The notes under the pieces are model-generated. The model searched no databases. It saw only the letters and a list, made by a program, of their open reading frames with translations, and was not told the origin of the DNA. This document shows, one piece after another, positions 12,468-24,770 of a stretch of 64,000 bases of DNA (position 1 is its first letter; every line of letters starts with the position of its first letter). This DNA comes from Effrenium voratum (taxonomy: Eukaryota > Sar > Dinophyceae > Suessiales > Symbiodiniaceae), in assembly GCA_963377175.1 (NCBI GenBank), contig CAUJNA010003506.1:55001-119000 (forward strand), read 5' to 3'. A program made the position numbers and the translations under genes.

Positions 12468-14108
12468 CGAAGCCCAGAGTCGCCGGATTCGCCTTCCCCC
12501 CTCTGTTTTTGGGCATGGGTAAGAATTGAACCACCAAAAACTGCAGGTTGTAGCCGATTTTTCCATTCACCAGGGCAACCCACGCCCATTTGTCTGTGCC
12601 TTTTTGCTAGTTCTGTTTGTTAATTAAAGGAGTGAGATTGAGTGGAGTGTTCTGCATTGCATGACGAGAACGTGCGTCCAATTGAAGATTTGGTCCAATG
12701 ATGGTGCATCGCAGGGTTGGTGCGCATGGCCAGGTTTGGATGTGCAAGAAAAGCAACACTCGAGCAGTCGACTGCGGATTGAATGTGATACCCGAGTAGC
12801 ACCTGCTGTGCTTAAAGGATTGGCAGGGCACATTGTCGAGCCTTTATTATCTTTGTGACTACTCTGGGGTAAGTTGACACCGTGATAATTGTTGACTGTA
12901 TAGCACATGTAAAGGACAGATGGCAGAGGCTGGCCGAGTGGCGGAGTTTCAAGACATTTCTGTTCGTGCAAGTCAAGTGCGACCATGTAGATGGCCTCTT
13001 TGCCGAGGAGGGCTTGGAGGTGAAGACGGGGGGCCGGAGCAAAGCCGCTGTTTTGGAAGAGATCAAAGCACTCCTCCGGGCTCGAAGATGAAAGCTGGCT
13101 GACGGTTCGCACCATCCCGAACATCTGAAAGCTGACGGGCGCCTGTTTGCGTGTGAGTTTCCTGGCGGGAAGGAACTTCTCGGGCCATGGAATTTCAAAC
13201 AGGTGCGGTGGCAGTCCACAAATTCGGCAAATCCCCGCGGGAAATGACTGGCCTGATCTGGCCCCACCGAATTTCTTGCTTCCGGGCCGTGCTCGGGTTG
13301 TCGAAGATACAGGTGCACCTTCAGTGGTGGCTCGAAAAAACGAGGGCTTTTGCAAAGCGAAGGAGAGAGGAGAGACGTTGACCATTTGGCCCACCATGTG
13401 CAGTGCTCCGGTGATGCTGAAGAGGTAGAGATTGGCAAGCATGGTGCTGGCCTACTTCATTTGCGCAAAGGGCCCCTTAGTCGCTGGAGAACCCAGTTGC
13501 TTCACTTGACAGGGGATGGATTTGCACTGACGTGCCAAAGTTGAAGCTTCCCGCCCTTTCGTGTGGCGGTGGCGGTGGTGCATGTCTGGCGATTTTATCT
13601 GCCAACGCCCGTGGCCAGTTGGCTCCGTCCCACAGCTCGGATAGGAGCCAGTCCATGTCGCCTGGTGAGTCTTGATTTCTTGGTGATGCCATGGGGCACC
13701 TTGACCGCAAATGCCGGCGGATTTCCCCGTTTGGGGCTTCAACTATACCTTCCCTTTTTTTTCTCCGAGGATTCAAGCATCAAACTCTTCTTGGGGTGTT
13801 TGGAGCACTCAAATTGGCTGCAAGGAATCTGAGCGCCTGCGTAGCACCAATCGCTCCAATGGCTGAGTTCCACCATGGGTCATGTAGTGCCTGTGGCGCC
13901 CAGAGTGACAAACAGGTGGCCCAGCTCTTCTCGTGGGCCCTTGTTCCACCTGGTCATAGCTGGCCAACCAAAACCTCTTTGGCCGTTTGCGAGATTCGGC
14001 GCCATCTCTTGCTGGTACCTCTCCTCCCTATCCTCCCGCGCCAGGTACCAAACCTTGAGATGTTTGCTGCTCTTCTTGGCTTCGGCCCAGGGCAGGAGCT
14101 GGCAACAG
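12468..14108. other. Host DNA, one long open minus frame inside
   Basis: Apart from the minus-strand frame at 12,624-13,442 (listed separately) I see only short frames. A poly-T patch lies near 13,756 and mixed intron-like sequence follows to the acceptor-like AG at 14,107. Confidence 0.45.
12624..13442 (-). other. Possible unidentified coding region, 272 codons
   Basis: An 819-base open frame on the minus strand starting with ATG. Its first half (residues 1-30 hydrophobic, then Ser/Arg-rich) and middle (residues about 110-170, containing SSPEECFDLF and KEAIYMVALDLHEQ) look like normal protein. The plus strand also has a plausible 56-codon frame at about 12,920-13,091, so the strand is not certain. 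No domain or family recognised, and no splice sites chosen. Confidence 0.25.
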
Positions 14109-15739
14109 CCCTGTCCGTATCGCTACATGATGCTGCAGGTCCACGCCTGCAACGGGGAGACTGAGGCGGCCTGGAGCCTGGCGGGCCTGGCCTTCAAGGA
14201 TGAGACGGGCAAGAACATCCTGGCGCCTCAAATCGCATTGGGAATGACCGGCTAAGAACTTGGCGTATGGGTTTCGTGGGCCATTTTTGGGGTTCTCCCC
14301 CCAATGTCCTCAACAAGGGTCAGGCTTCCATGCTAGATTTCAACCCGGGCGGCAGCTTGCCCAACAGGGAAACCCCTGTTGCTTTGTTAGATTCCCTGGG
14401 AGTCTCTTTGATGCATCCTTGAGATCCCAGTCTGTTGCTCTTGAAGACCTGCCCGCATGAGACCGGCCTTTCTGCACGAGTAAAACATAAAACATTCAAT
14501 GAATGGATATACAAATGAATGAATACATTTGCATACATATATATATATATATGTACATACATATATATACACATGAAAAACAATATATATATATATATAT
14601 ATATAGTCGATGGCTGTCCTCGTGTTTTCTCGCCAGCCATTTCGCCTTTGGCCTGCCTTCCAAGGTGCCGGCCGCGCGGGGCAGCGCCTTCCTCCACCAA
14701 GGCCGGGCCAAGGTCCCCGCCAGCTTCGGGTTCCAGGGGAGCGAGCCCTGGAACGCCCTGGACGGCAACCCCTTCACCGTGGCCCAGGCGGGCGAGGGGT
14801 CGCGAGGGGGGATCGGGGCGTGTCTGGCGGCGGCCTTTGGGTCGGGACCCGATTTTTGTTCTTCAGACACCCGAAAAGGGGCGTGCAGTGCTCAAAGAGA
14901 GGTTCGTGGGGAGCTTCTAGGGATCTAGAGGAAGTGTTGGCTCTCCTGACCACTTGTCTCTTTGAGCTGAGCGTCCAGCGTCCGGGCCAACGGGACCCGG
15001 TCGCGCAACTGGCCAGGTGGACGACACCTATTCCCTGGAAGGCGAGGTGGCCAACGGCCGGGACCTGCACAGGCGGGATCCGACGAAAAAAACATGTAAG
15101 CGGCTGGAAGGTCTTCAACTTTTCGCGGGGGTTGGGCAAGGTGTTAAGTTGAAGGCAGTTTATGGTCGCCATGCACTCGTGTCTAAAAGTACAGCCCGGA
15201 GGCTGGGTAAGAATCCGTTCAGGTTGTGGCCAGTGTTTCTCAGATTGTTCATTCGGGGGAGTATTTTGAAGTTTATTCTGAACGCTTCACTGCTGCCCGC
15301 CTCGGCTAGGGGTTTAGAGGCTCGGAGGAAGTTAATCCTTTTTGCACATTGCCATAGTGGCTACATCAAGGCCTTCACACCCTCGTGGGCAGGAACATGA
15401 CACAACAGGGCATGTGTATAAATATATACCTATATATATATATATATATTGTGTCGCCTTGAACCTTATGGCTGTGTGTTCAACCTACCGTAGAAAGTTG
15501 AGATCTTGGGTGCAGGGTGCACGCAGCATTCTCTAAGTCTGGGTGTTGAATAGTTTGTCCATCTGCTGAATCTACTGCAGGTATCTATTTAGGACAGACA
15601 CTAATTTTGACACATTCTCTCATGATGGATAGGTTTCCTGTGAAGGGGTTCTCTTGCCAGCACACACCATGAGGGCTCCAACTGGTTGTATTGGACAGGC
15701 CTACGCTGGCGGCGAAGCTGATCATCGACTTTCAGGCCG
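14109..15739 (+). other. Cluster of exon-like segments, one possible multi-exon gene
   Basis: Four short plus-strand segments have very high G/C third positions and follow AG acceptors. About 14,109-14,230 reads CPYRYMMLQVHACNGETEAA and onward. About 14,638-14,800 contains FAFGLPSKVPAARGSAFL and ASFGFQGSEPWNALDGNPF. About 15,014-15,072 reads VDDTYSLEGEVANGRDLH. About 15,692-15,739 reads DRPTLAAKLIIDFQAD. Between them lie TA microsatellites (14,535-14,605) and intron-like DNA. Donor sites are not obvious, and some may be non-GT. The family is not recognised. Whether they form one gene is inference. Confidence 0.3.
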
Positions 15740-17534
15740 ACCCTTTCACACCAGCATCGCTGAGCGTTTGGTGTGGAGCTGCTTGTTTTCTCAATGGCAA
15801 TGCCACCGGGCTTGATCATCACAATCATCATCACCAGCATCAGCGTCATCTCCAAAAGGTGGCTGAACACCATGAGACGCAGCCCTTCTCGGGACGGTCA
15901 ATGACCCTCCCCCGAAAGAGTTTGCGGGATCCAAGCGTTGCGTTTGGCACCATGGCCGGAGCTAAGTTGGAATTTTACGCAACGCAGTTGGGGAAACTTC
16001 GTGGGGTTTCCGTAAATCTGCGCCGACTTGCGTATCTCAGCCCATTGCTCATTCAGGCGCCGGACCGGAGAGGTTACGCAAAAAGTTTGGGTCTCTATCA
16101 CAGTGGAACCCCCAAGATTGATTTTGATGGTTCTTTCGTTTCACTTGAAACCAATCTCGATACCCGCAAAAACAAAAAGCGGAAGCGCATTGGCTTTGAT
16201 GCCAGGTGCCGAAACAGGTCGCCTCCTTCTCCATCACCTCCCGCCGCGATGGGCACGATGAGACCCACCCCAGGAAATGGACGTTGAGAGGTGGAGAGCT
16301 CAGATAAAGAGTTCCGCTCCGCATTGGAGCCATGTGGGTGGCAACCCGCAGGTTTTGGTCCATCTTTCCACTTACCAGGGTTCCATTTTGGTACCGGTTT
16401 TTTGAGCCGAAACAATATGGAGGTCGACTGATGGGCGGAAGATATTGGAGAGCACATTTGTCTCTTCTGTAGCGGGACGATGTTGGCTGGATAGTTTTTC
16501 TGGAGTGGCTGAGTTCTCGGTTCGGGCTGGATTTGTCTGTGCAGTCACAATCGTTCACTCAGGACAGTGCAGTAACTGCAACCAAGGATCTAACGACTTG
16601 ACCTCCTGGGCAAATTTGAGCTCGTATGACCTCGATGCCAAGCCTTTTCCAGAGGTGCGGGGTTCTTGAGGTCTGAAGGGTACCTTCACTCCACGTGGGA
16701 CAATGATCTTCCAGGTGCCCTCTCACAGGTGCTATGTTAGTCGAGGGAGGCTTCCTTTCTTTGGGCCTTCCCATACAGCCCTTTTTGGAGATGCGTGTGG
16801 CATTGAACACAAAGTTGGTGTGCAGCACAACACCTGAGTCAGAAAGCAGTCCACCTTGCCCATTTGACACGCCAGGGAACTTCCGGATATGGACGGCAAT
16901 CCACCGCCGACATCGAGTGCGGGGAATTGGAATGACACTACAATCCAAATGACCGATGCAAAAAGAAAACCATGTAACATCCAATCTTACTAAATTCCAT
17001 CTGATATCACATATATGGGCGGCGTGTGTGTGTGTGTGGCGGGTGTGCGCTCGCTCAATAGTTTGGCAGGCCGGGAGATGCGCATTTTGTGGGGGGAAGC
17101 CGTCCTTCAAAGTCTTGCCGGTTTTTCGGACAATTTGGGAAAAGCCAGAAGAATCTCGTTCTCGGATTTGCGGAAATCTGGGAACAAGCTCGCCGGTCTC
17201 GCTTTTCCCAAATATCCGAAAAATACGGGAAGGAACATCCGCAAAATGTGGGAAGAATTCAGGACTTTCCGGAAAATCCGGGAAGGAACTTGTTCCCGGG
17301 AATCCAGAAAATATCGAAAAGAGTCAGAAACGTGGTGGAAATCCATCCTGGCCCCGGCTGGGCGGAAATTTTGCGCGGTCTGCTGGCTCGTTCTCCGCGC
17401 CTGGCCTTGCCGCACGTCGTGAAATCCGGTGATCCTGGGATCGATTCTTCCCTAGCGCGCGATGACCAGGAAGGGGGCTGAATTAGCCGAGCGTGCGAAT
17501 TTGTGCGCCGCAATGTTCTTCGTAGTCGGTCATG
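15740..17534. other. Host DNA without a supportable gene
   Basis: Contains a copy of a dispersed repeat at about 16,345-16,410 (CCACTTACCAGGGTTCCATT then TTGGTACCGGTTTTTTGA). At 17,090-17,440 there is a stretch in which degenerate (T)TCCGGGAA / GGAAAATCCGGGA phrases recur about every 20-40 bases on both orientations. No gene recognised. Confidence 0.5.
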
Positions 17535-17655
17535 AAGTTCTCGTTGTCTCTGTGTCGCTGTGTGTCTGTGTCATTGTGTCTCTGTGTCTCTGTGTCTCTG
17601 TATCTCTGCGTGTCTGCGTCTCTGCGTCTCTGCGTCTCTACGTCTCTGCGACGCT
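17535..17655. repeat. GTCTCT/GTGTCT microsatellite
   Basis: About 120 bases of TCTGTGTC and TCTCTGCG units. A simple repeat at the left edge of an AT-rich island. Confidence 0.9.
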
Positions 17656-18480
17656 GAACAAATGTTTCGATGACTTGTAATTATTGGGTTGTATAATTAT
17701 TCTATAATATGAATGATTACGATTATATTTGGCAGGATATTTCCGAAATTTACTAATATTTGTTGATAATCGATGGGGTTTATTTAAGATTGATGTGTTG
17801 TTATAAAAATAAATATTTAGGATATGTTGTGTTTTGTGATAAATTTTTTTTAGCTTTTATATTGGAATCGAATTTACGAAGGGGGGGGGGATTGTTTTTT
17901 TTTTTTCCTTTCTTTCTTTCTTTTTTAATTGAAAACAATATTTGTTGTGTTTTCCCTTTCTTTCTTTATAATTAATTTATATATTTTTTAATATTTTTTG
18001 AAAAACAATTTTAACACAATAATATGTTTAGGTTTAATTTATATATTTTTTGAATTTCGATTGATATATGTAAATTATAAGATTTCGAATTATTTATAGT
18101 TATATGATATGTAAAATAATGTGTTCGATATGTTTAATAATATATATATATATATACATATATTATAATATATTTTTGAAATTATATGTTATATTATTTT
18201 GAATTAAATATATATATATATATATATATAGATAATGCAATAATATATATATATATATAATTATTTGAATAATATATTAAATTTATACTCGAAGAAATTC
18301 ATATTTAATTATAAATAGCTATTGTGTATTTAAATATTTTTCTTTTTTATAATATGAAATATAATGTTCTTTATATACAAATTATGCAAAAAGGTAGTTT
18401 TTTTATGAATTTATAATAATCTAATTATAATAATATATAAATGTTAATTAAAATAATTAAAACTATTGGAATATAATAAT
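17656..18480. other. AT-rich island, no gene
   Basis: An abrupt drop to very low GC, with long T and A runs, several TA microsatellites (18,140-18,260) and no open frame with protein-like composition. It contrasts sharply with the flanks and resembles the larger island at 21,590-24,770. Confidence 0.8.
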
Positions 18481-18499
18481 TCTTCTCCTATAAACCGGT

Positions 18500-18592
18500 G
18501 CAGCCTCGGGATCGCATTTCCCATGCTCCGCTGCAGCGGTACCCCGGCTGAATCGTCGCGCTTGCGGCTGTGCCCGTCCCGGTCCTTTCTCC
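18500..18592 (+). repeat. Diverged direct repeat, copy 1
   Basis: Shares an ordered set of blocks with 19,149-19,262: CTCGGG(A/G)TCGCATTTC, GTAGCGG/GCAGCGG followed by (A/T)CCCCGGC or ACTTCGGCC, GAATCGTCG, CGCTTGCGG, and an identical end GCCCGTCCCGGTCCTTTCTC. It sits immediately right of the AT-rich island. Confidence 0.75.
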
Positions 18593-19148
18593 GCGGCGCA
18601 AGCTCCTGCCTCTTCGCGCGGCCCGGAAATCCCCAAAATTTTGCCAAAATTTTGGAGGGGTTCTGCGGATCTTCCCTCAAGCTCTCGCGGCATAACCCGG
18701 CCAAATTTTCCTGAATTTTGGGTTTCTTCCGGCGGCCCGGCTCTCAGATCTCCGAACGTAACCCCCGTAAATGTCTTCACAATTTGGCGGCCTTCCGAAA
18801 AAAATAACGGGCCAAATATTCGGGAAATTTGGGGATGTATCCGAGGCGAAATGTCCGGCAAATTTCGTGCCGGGCGTTTTATTTTTATTTTTATTTTTTT
18901 GAATATATCCAATCGATTTGCTCTGTTGCCTGCATCCAGCTCAGGTCGCGAGCACCTTGGTTCGCTTCGCGACGCCCGGGAAGGAGTCCACGTGCATGAG
19001 GGTTCGTTCCCAGGTCTGCTAAAACCCGGCTGTTCTTGTCTGCTGTTTGGCTCTCAGCTTTGTCGCATGCCCTTGCCTAAACTACCGTGCCCGTAAGCTC
19101 CAGTGGCTCTGCTGGGCTCGGCTTTCTTTGCCATGCCGCCGCGTAGGC
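18593..19148. other. Host DNA between the two repeat copies
   Basis: GC-mixed sequence containing several AAATTTT/AAAATTTT phrases and an imperfect hairpin around CCAAAATTTTGCCAAAATTTTGG at 18,636-18,658. No gene recognised. Confidence 0.5.
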
Positions 19149-19262
19149 GGCCCCTCGGGGTCGCATTTCGCGTGCCTCGTAGAGCCGTTGTAGCGGCACT
19201 TCGGCCGAATCGTCGTGCCGCCGTGCTTGCGGCAAGCGACTGAGCCCGTCCCGGTCCTTTCT
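19149..19262 (+). repeat. Diverged direct repeat, copy 2
   Basis: Second copy of the repeat described at 18,500-18,592, slightly longer. It ends with the same phrase immediately before the long pyrimidine-strand microsatellite block. Confidence 0.75.
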
Positions 19263-19267
19263 CCATG

Positions 19268-19276
19268 GCCTGCTTT

Positions 19277-19310
<34 letters not shown>

Positions 19311-19317
19311 GGCTGGC

Positions 19318-19374
<57 letters not shown>

Positions 19375-21560
19375 TTCTGTCTGTCTGTCTTTCTGTCTTT
19401 CTGTCTTTCTGTCTTTCTGTCTTTCTATTTTTTTTTCTTTCTTTATTTGTTTCCTTCTTTCTTTCTTTCTTTCTTTTTTTGCTTTTTTGTGTGTTTTTCT
19501 TCTTCTTTTCTTTCTTTTCTTTTTGTTTGCTTTCCTTTCTTTCCTTTCTTTCCTTTCTTTCCTTTCTTTCTTTTCTTTCCTTCTTTCTTTCTTTCCCTCC
19601 CTCCCTCCTTCCTTCCCTTCGTCCTTCCTTCCCTCCCTCCCTCCCTCCCTCCCTGCCTTCCTTCCTTCTTTCCTTCTTTCCTTCCTTCTTTATTTCCTTG
19701 CTTTCTTTCTTTCTCTCTTCCTTTTTTCCTTTCTTTCTTTCTTTCTTGCTTTCTTGTTTTTTTTTTCTTTTTGTCTTTCTTTCTGTCTCTTTATTGCTAT
19801 GTCTCTCTGTTACTCTGTCTCTTTGTCTCTTTGTTTCTCTGTCTCTCTGTTTTGCTTTCCCTCTATTTCTCTGTCTCTCTGCCTCTGTGCGTGTCTGTGT
19901 CTTTGTGTGTTTCTGTGTGTGGTTTTCTGTGTCTTCTGTGTTTGTTGTGTTTTTGTATCTGTCTCTTTGTCTCTCTGTCTCTCTATCTCTCTGCCTCTCT
20001 GCCTCTCTGCCTCTCTGCCTCTCTGCCTCTCTGCCTCTCTGCCTCTCTGCCTCTCTGCCTCTCTGCCTCTCTGCCTCTCTGCCTCTCTGCCTCCGTATCT
20101 CTTTGTCTCTCTGTCTCTTTGTCTCTCTGTTTCTCTGCTTCCGTATCTCTTTGTCTCTCTGTCTCTTTGTTTCTCTGTCTCTTTGTTTCTCTGTCTCTTT
20201 GTGTCTTTGTTTTTGTCTCTCTGTTGTTCGGTGTTTCTATTTGTTTGTTTGTTTGTTTGCCTTTTTGTGTGTGTTTGTTTGTTTGTGTGTTTTTGTTTGT
20301 TTGTGTGTTTTTGATTGTTTGTTTAATTTTGTTTGTTTGTTTTTGTTTGTTTGTTTGTGTTTATTTATATTTATTTGTCGTTGTGTTTGTTTGTTTTTAT
20401 TTAGTTTTAATTATCTTTGTTTATGTTTTATTCCTTTGTTTGTTTTATTGATATTTATTTATTTATTTATGATTCTATTTGTTGTTTGTTGTGTTTGGGT
20501 TTGCTTCTTGTTTGCTTTTCTTTGTTTGTTTATGTTTTTGTTTGTTGTTATTTGTTGTTGGTTGATTTTTATTAATGGTTTGTTTATTTGTTGTTCTCTG
20601 CCATTTTTGTGGGTTATTGGTTGTTTGTTGGTATTTGCTATTATTATTATTTATTTATTTTAGTTTACATATTATTGTTTGTTTTTTACGAAATTGATTA
20701 TTATTATTTGTTTATTATAATATATATGTTATTATTTATATATTGTTTTTTTTATTATTGTTTATATATGATTATTTTTGTTTGCTTTTGCTTGTGCTTG
20801 CTTATTTATTTATACTTATTCTTTTGATTCTACTTATCATTATTTATTTTTGCTTGTTATTAGTTACTTTCTTTTGCTTATTTATTTCTATTTGCTTGCC
20901 TCTTTTGATTTGTTTTTGCTTGCTTGTCTTTGCTTGCCTCTACTTGCCTCTATCTACTTCTGCCTGCTTCTGCTTGCCTTTACCTGACTATTTACCTCTA
21001 TTTCTTTCGATCTATTTTTGTTTGCTTCATATACCTCTACTTATTTATTTGTTTATTTCTGTATGCCTTTGTTTGCTTATTCGTTTGCCTCTAGCTGCCT
21101 ACATATTTGCTTATCTGCCTCTTATCTCTACTTGTCCATTTGCCTCTATTTATTTGCCTCTATTTGTTTTGCCTCTATTTACCTCTACTTGTTTCTACTT
21201 ACTTACCTCTATTTACCTCTACCTTTTCTATTTCTACTTACCTACTTCTGCCTGCTTCTACTATTCTTTACTTGCTTCTATCTGCCTCTGCCTACCTCCA
21301 CTTATCTTTGCCTATCTCTGCCTTTCCTCTGTTTGCCTCTGCCTGCCTCTGTCTATCTCTATTTGTCTCTGTTTGTTTCTATTTGCCTCTGTTTACCTCT
21401 GCCTGCTTTTTTGCTTGCCTCTATCTGCCTCTATCTGCCTTTGCTTGCCTTTGCCTGCGTTTGCCTGCGTTTGCCTGTGTTTACCTGCGTTTGCCTGCGT
21501 TTGCCTGCGTTTGTTTGCCTTTGCTTGCCTTTGCTTGCCTCTGGCTGCCTTGCTGTTTAG
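19268..21560 (+). repeat. 2.3-kb pyrimidine-rich simple-repeat block
   Basis: Successive simple repeats on the plus strand: CTTG, TCTG, TTTC, CCTCC/TTCC, TCTCTGCC (about 14 copies at 19,980-20,090), TTTG, TTTA, CTTCTG/CTCTA and finally TTTGCCTGCG. It leaves frames of up to 482 codons made only of Leu, Ser, Phe, Cys and Pro. These are repeat artefacts. Confidence 0.95.
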
Positions 21561-21589
21561 TCTTGCTGCTTGCTATGGGCCATTATTGG

Positions 21590-24500
21590 AAATAACGGGT
21601 TCTCTCTAATATTATATATGTTTTTTAAATATATATATATATATATTGAATATATGTTGTTTATTTTAAATACATAATGAATTGAATAAATGTATTAAAT
21701 ATTTCTATAAATTAATAATATTTAATTCGATAAAATTAATATAGATATATAATTATATATCTAAATTGTTTTAAAAAAATATTAAGATAATAAACTAATT
21801 AATAGTATACCTAATTTAATATAAATAAATAAAAATATATTGATTATATAATATATATATTTAATTATTATTTAAAAAAATCTTTAAGGTACCAATGTGT
21901 TTGTTTCTTAGGAATAGCTCGCAGTTTAGCAAGGCCTTCAGTACCAGTTGGTTAGTTGGTTGGTTGGTTGGTTGGCTGGTTGGCTGGTTGGTTGGTTGGT
22001 TGGTTGGTGAGTCGGTCGGTCGGTCGGTTGGTTAATTGTATACTTGGCGCCCACTATTTACTAGCAAATTACGGAGGTCCAATCATTTTAGAATTTTTAT
22101 TCGTTATTTTAAAGGTTGTTTTTTCCCCCAAGATGGGTAGTTCTTCCGCTTTTTTGGCTTTTGTGGCTTTTATATAGGTTTTTGTGGCTTTTCATTTCGT
22201 ATACTCTGCATTCATAGTTCCTCTTTTTTCTGCCGTCCCCCCCTCCCCCCCCCCAAACCCCCCCGCTATTTTTTTGATTTTTTACTATTATTATGGGGGG
22301 GGTTGCCGTCCCCCCCAACCCCCCCACGCCTTTTATTTGAATCATCACTTCTTCAATTATGATTAAACAAATACTTAATCGTCACTTTTTCGATTATCAT
22401 GGGGGGGCTGCCGCCCCCAACCCTCCCTCCTAACCCCCCGGCATTTTTTTACACTTTTTGCCCCTAATTGAATCGTCACTTTTTCGATCATGATGGGGGC
22501 CTTCCCAATCCCCCAGCGTCTTTAATTGAATTATCATTTTTTCAATTACCATGGGGGGTTTATCCTCCCCCAAACCCCCCCGCTACTTTTTAATTTTTTT
22601 TGCCCCCACTACTTTTTGGATTTTTTCTCTTAATTGATTTATTATTTATTTTTAACACCCATGAGGGCTACCACCCCCCCCCCCCGCTACTTTTTGGATT
22701 TTGGGCAGAGATTAAAATACACCCATAATTGAATTATTTTTTTTTCAATTATTATTTGAATCCTCCATAGCAGGAAACTAAGGCTTTGATGGTGATGCTG
22801 GGGATGAAAATATTATTGATGATGTTAATGACCTGGTGCAAAATAGGTATATTTCATGAGAACATGCTGTAAATTATAGCATTTTAGTAATTAGGATGGA
22901 AAACGCAAAAAAAACCAAAAATAAAATAAAAAATCCAAATAAAATCTCGACCCGTAAGCCACTCCTAGCAGCGAGCTTGTCTTCCACTGCCACAATTACA
23001 CACTTGGCCACTATCCACCAGTAAGTCACTCCTAGGAAAAAAAACTACTCCTAGGAAAAAAAAACCCGTCGCGATCTATATTTAATAATTTTATAGATTA
23101 TATATATATATATATTAGTTTAATGTAATTTATTATACAAATTATTCCGAAAGTGCAAATTAAACATAACATATCGGCAATCTAAGGTATATATTTCGTT
23201 ATAGGCATAGAATTCTATAAGTCTACAAGGTCAAATTTAGATTTCGTAGAAATCATAATTTTTGCATAAAATTCCTAAAATGGAGCAGATTTTGTAACAG
23301 GCATACAAATTTTGCAAGGTTAGGTAATATTATATATATATATATATAAATAGGTAATTAAATCAAAAAAATAGAATAAGGAACATGAAAGAAATATAAA
23401 AATAAAGGTATAAAGGGTATACTCCCTATTAATTCGGAACAAAAAATGGTGTTTATGGAATAAGGAATATCTATTTTCTACTTTAGCCTTATATGCTTTC
23501 TCTCCAGCCCTATTGGAATATATTCAGAATTAATATCTTATTATTTTGGATTTTTCTATTTTAGAAATTATATATAATTGGAATAAATTTATCTAATTAT
23601 ATTTAAATAATATATATATATAGATATTGCTTTTTTGATTTTTCAGTATATTAAATTTCTATAATATAAAAAATGGAATTATTCATAAACGAAATATATA
23701 AAGGGTAATTCTATTTTGTAGCCCAAACCCCGGGTTCTCCGAAGAATCAACATCAAGAAACAAGCAAACAAGTCCCCATATGTGTTTTGATTCATTATTT
23801 GCAATATTTTAAATTCATAACATACTAATAGACCTTATGCCATTACATAGAACGCGCGCGGACCAACACGATGGAAGTTCGTATAAATTAACATGAATTC
23901 AAATAATCGAAAATTTATCCTATGTTTAAACCTCATTTAAATCCCAATGTAATTGTAAGATTGAAGAAATGTCTGACCATATCATAAGCAGCAAAAATGT
24001 GCAGATTTGCCATAGTTCCGTATCAAAATCACACATTAACAACTTCTATACTTTCCATAGCGGCTGATTAAAAGCCGTCGTGGGGCAAACCAGTCCTATA
24101 CATTGTTGGCGGCGCATTTTTAATGCAACCAGCACACTTTGAATAAATGATGAATATTACAGCAGATCCCGGTTACTTGTGTTCATGCTAATTCACACGG
24201 ACTTCCGTGGTGTAAGTCCGCATGCGTTCCATGAAGTGGCATAAGGGTCTGTTAGAATGTTATGCGTTCAAAACACTGTAAATAATAGGTCGCAACGCAT
24301 GTGGGGACTTGAGTAATCGTTTGTTGACATTTAATGTCACTGAACGTTATCATATTGCCCCACCCCACCCCCCCCCAGCACAGCTTAAGCTGTTGTGATT
24401 GCTGGAGCCGAGATCACTTGGGTGTGATGCGGTCTCTCGGAGAACCCGGAGTTTGCCCCTATTTTGTGTACGGGCTTTCGTTATAGCCTCGGAAATTTCC

Positions 24501-24770
24501 CCCAGGATATAGCCGCTCAAATTATTTCGGAAGTAGTAGGCGCAACAATGTGATAACCTAAACAGCAGATTCGTAGTAAATATAGCATTTTACAGCCATA
24601 CAAAATTAAACACAAATATGAAATTCGTGGTAAATAAATATTTTTTCGCAACATAAACTAATTTCATAAAATCAAATAATAAATTTAGAAATATATAAAT
24701 GAACAAATAAATAAATAGATTCAACAAATAAAAATAAATACTAATATACATAAAGCCGGGGAGCGGAGGC
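21590..24770. other. 3.2-kb AT-rich island without genes
   Basis: Very AT-rich with TA microsatellites, a GGTT microsatellite (21,950-22,035), the G/C-run repeat units at 22,200-22,760 (listed separately), three CACTCCTAG phrases at 22,980-23,060, and a 7-bp-stem hairpin CGGACTT...AAGTCCG at 24,198-24,220. No protein-like frame longer than about 70 codons. The composition resembles organellar or selfish-element DNA, but no organelle gene was seen. Confidence 0.7.
22200..22760. repeat. Hairpin-bearing G/C-run repeat units
   Basis: About five degenerate copies of a unit of roughly 80-110 bases. Each has TTGAATyrTCAyTTTTTCrA (a stem-loop, TTGAA...TTCAA), then ATnATGGGGGG, a short spacer and CCCCCCAACCCCCC. 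Copies start near 22,336, 22,378, 22,470, 22,525 and 22,722. The G run and C run of one unit can pair as a second stem. Confidence 0.7.

Noticed and set aside
11522..12589. A 355-codon minus-strand frame rich in Gln, His, Arg and Pro
   Set aside because: Antisense of the G/C-third-position membrane-protein exon. The plus strand gives the coherent hydrophobic protein and closing splice sites.
19215..20663. A 482-codon open frame rich in Leu, Ser, Phe and Cys
   Set aside because: It runs entirely through TCTG, TTTC, CTCTGCC and TTTG simple repeats, and all three frames are open with the same composition.
21590..24770. An inserted mitochondrial or plastid fragment with genes
   Set aside because: The composition fits, but no organelle protein or rRNA segment could be recognised, so it is reported only as an island of unknown origin.
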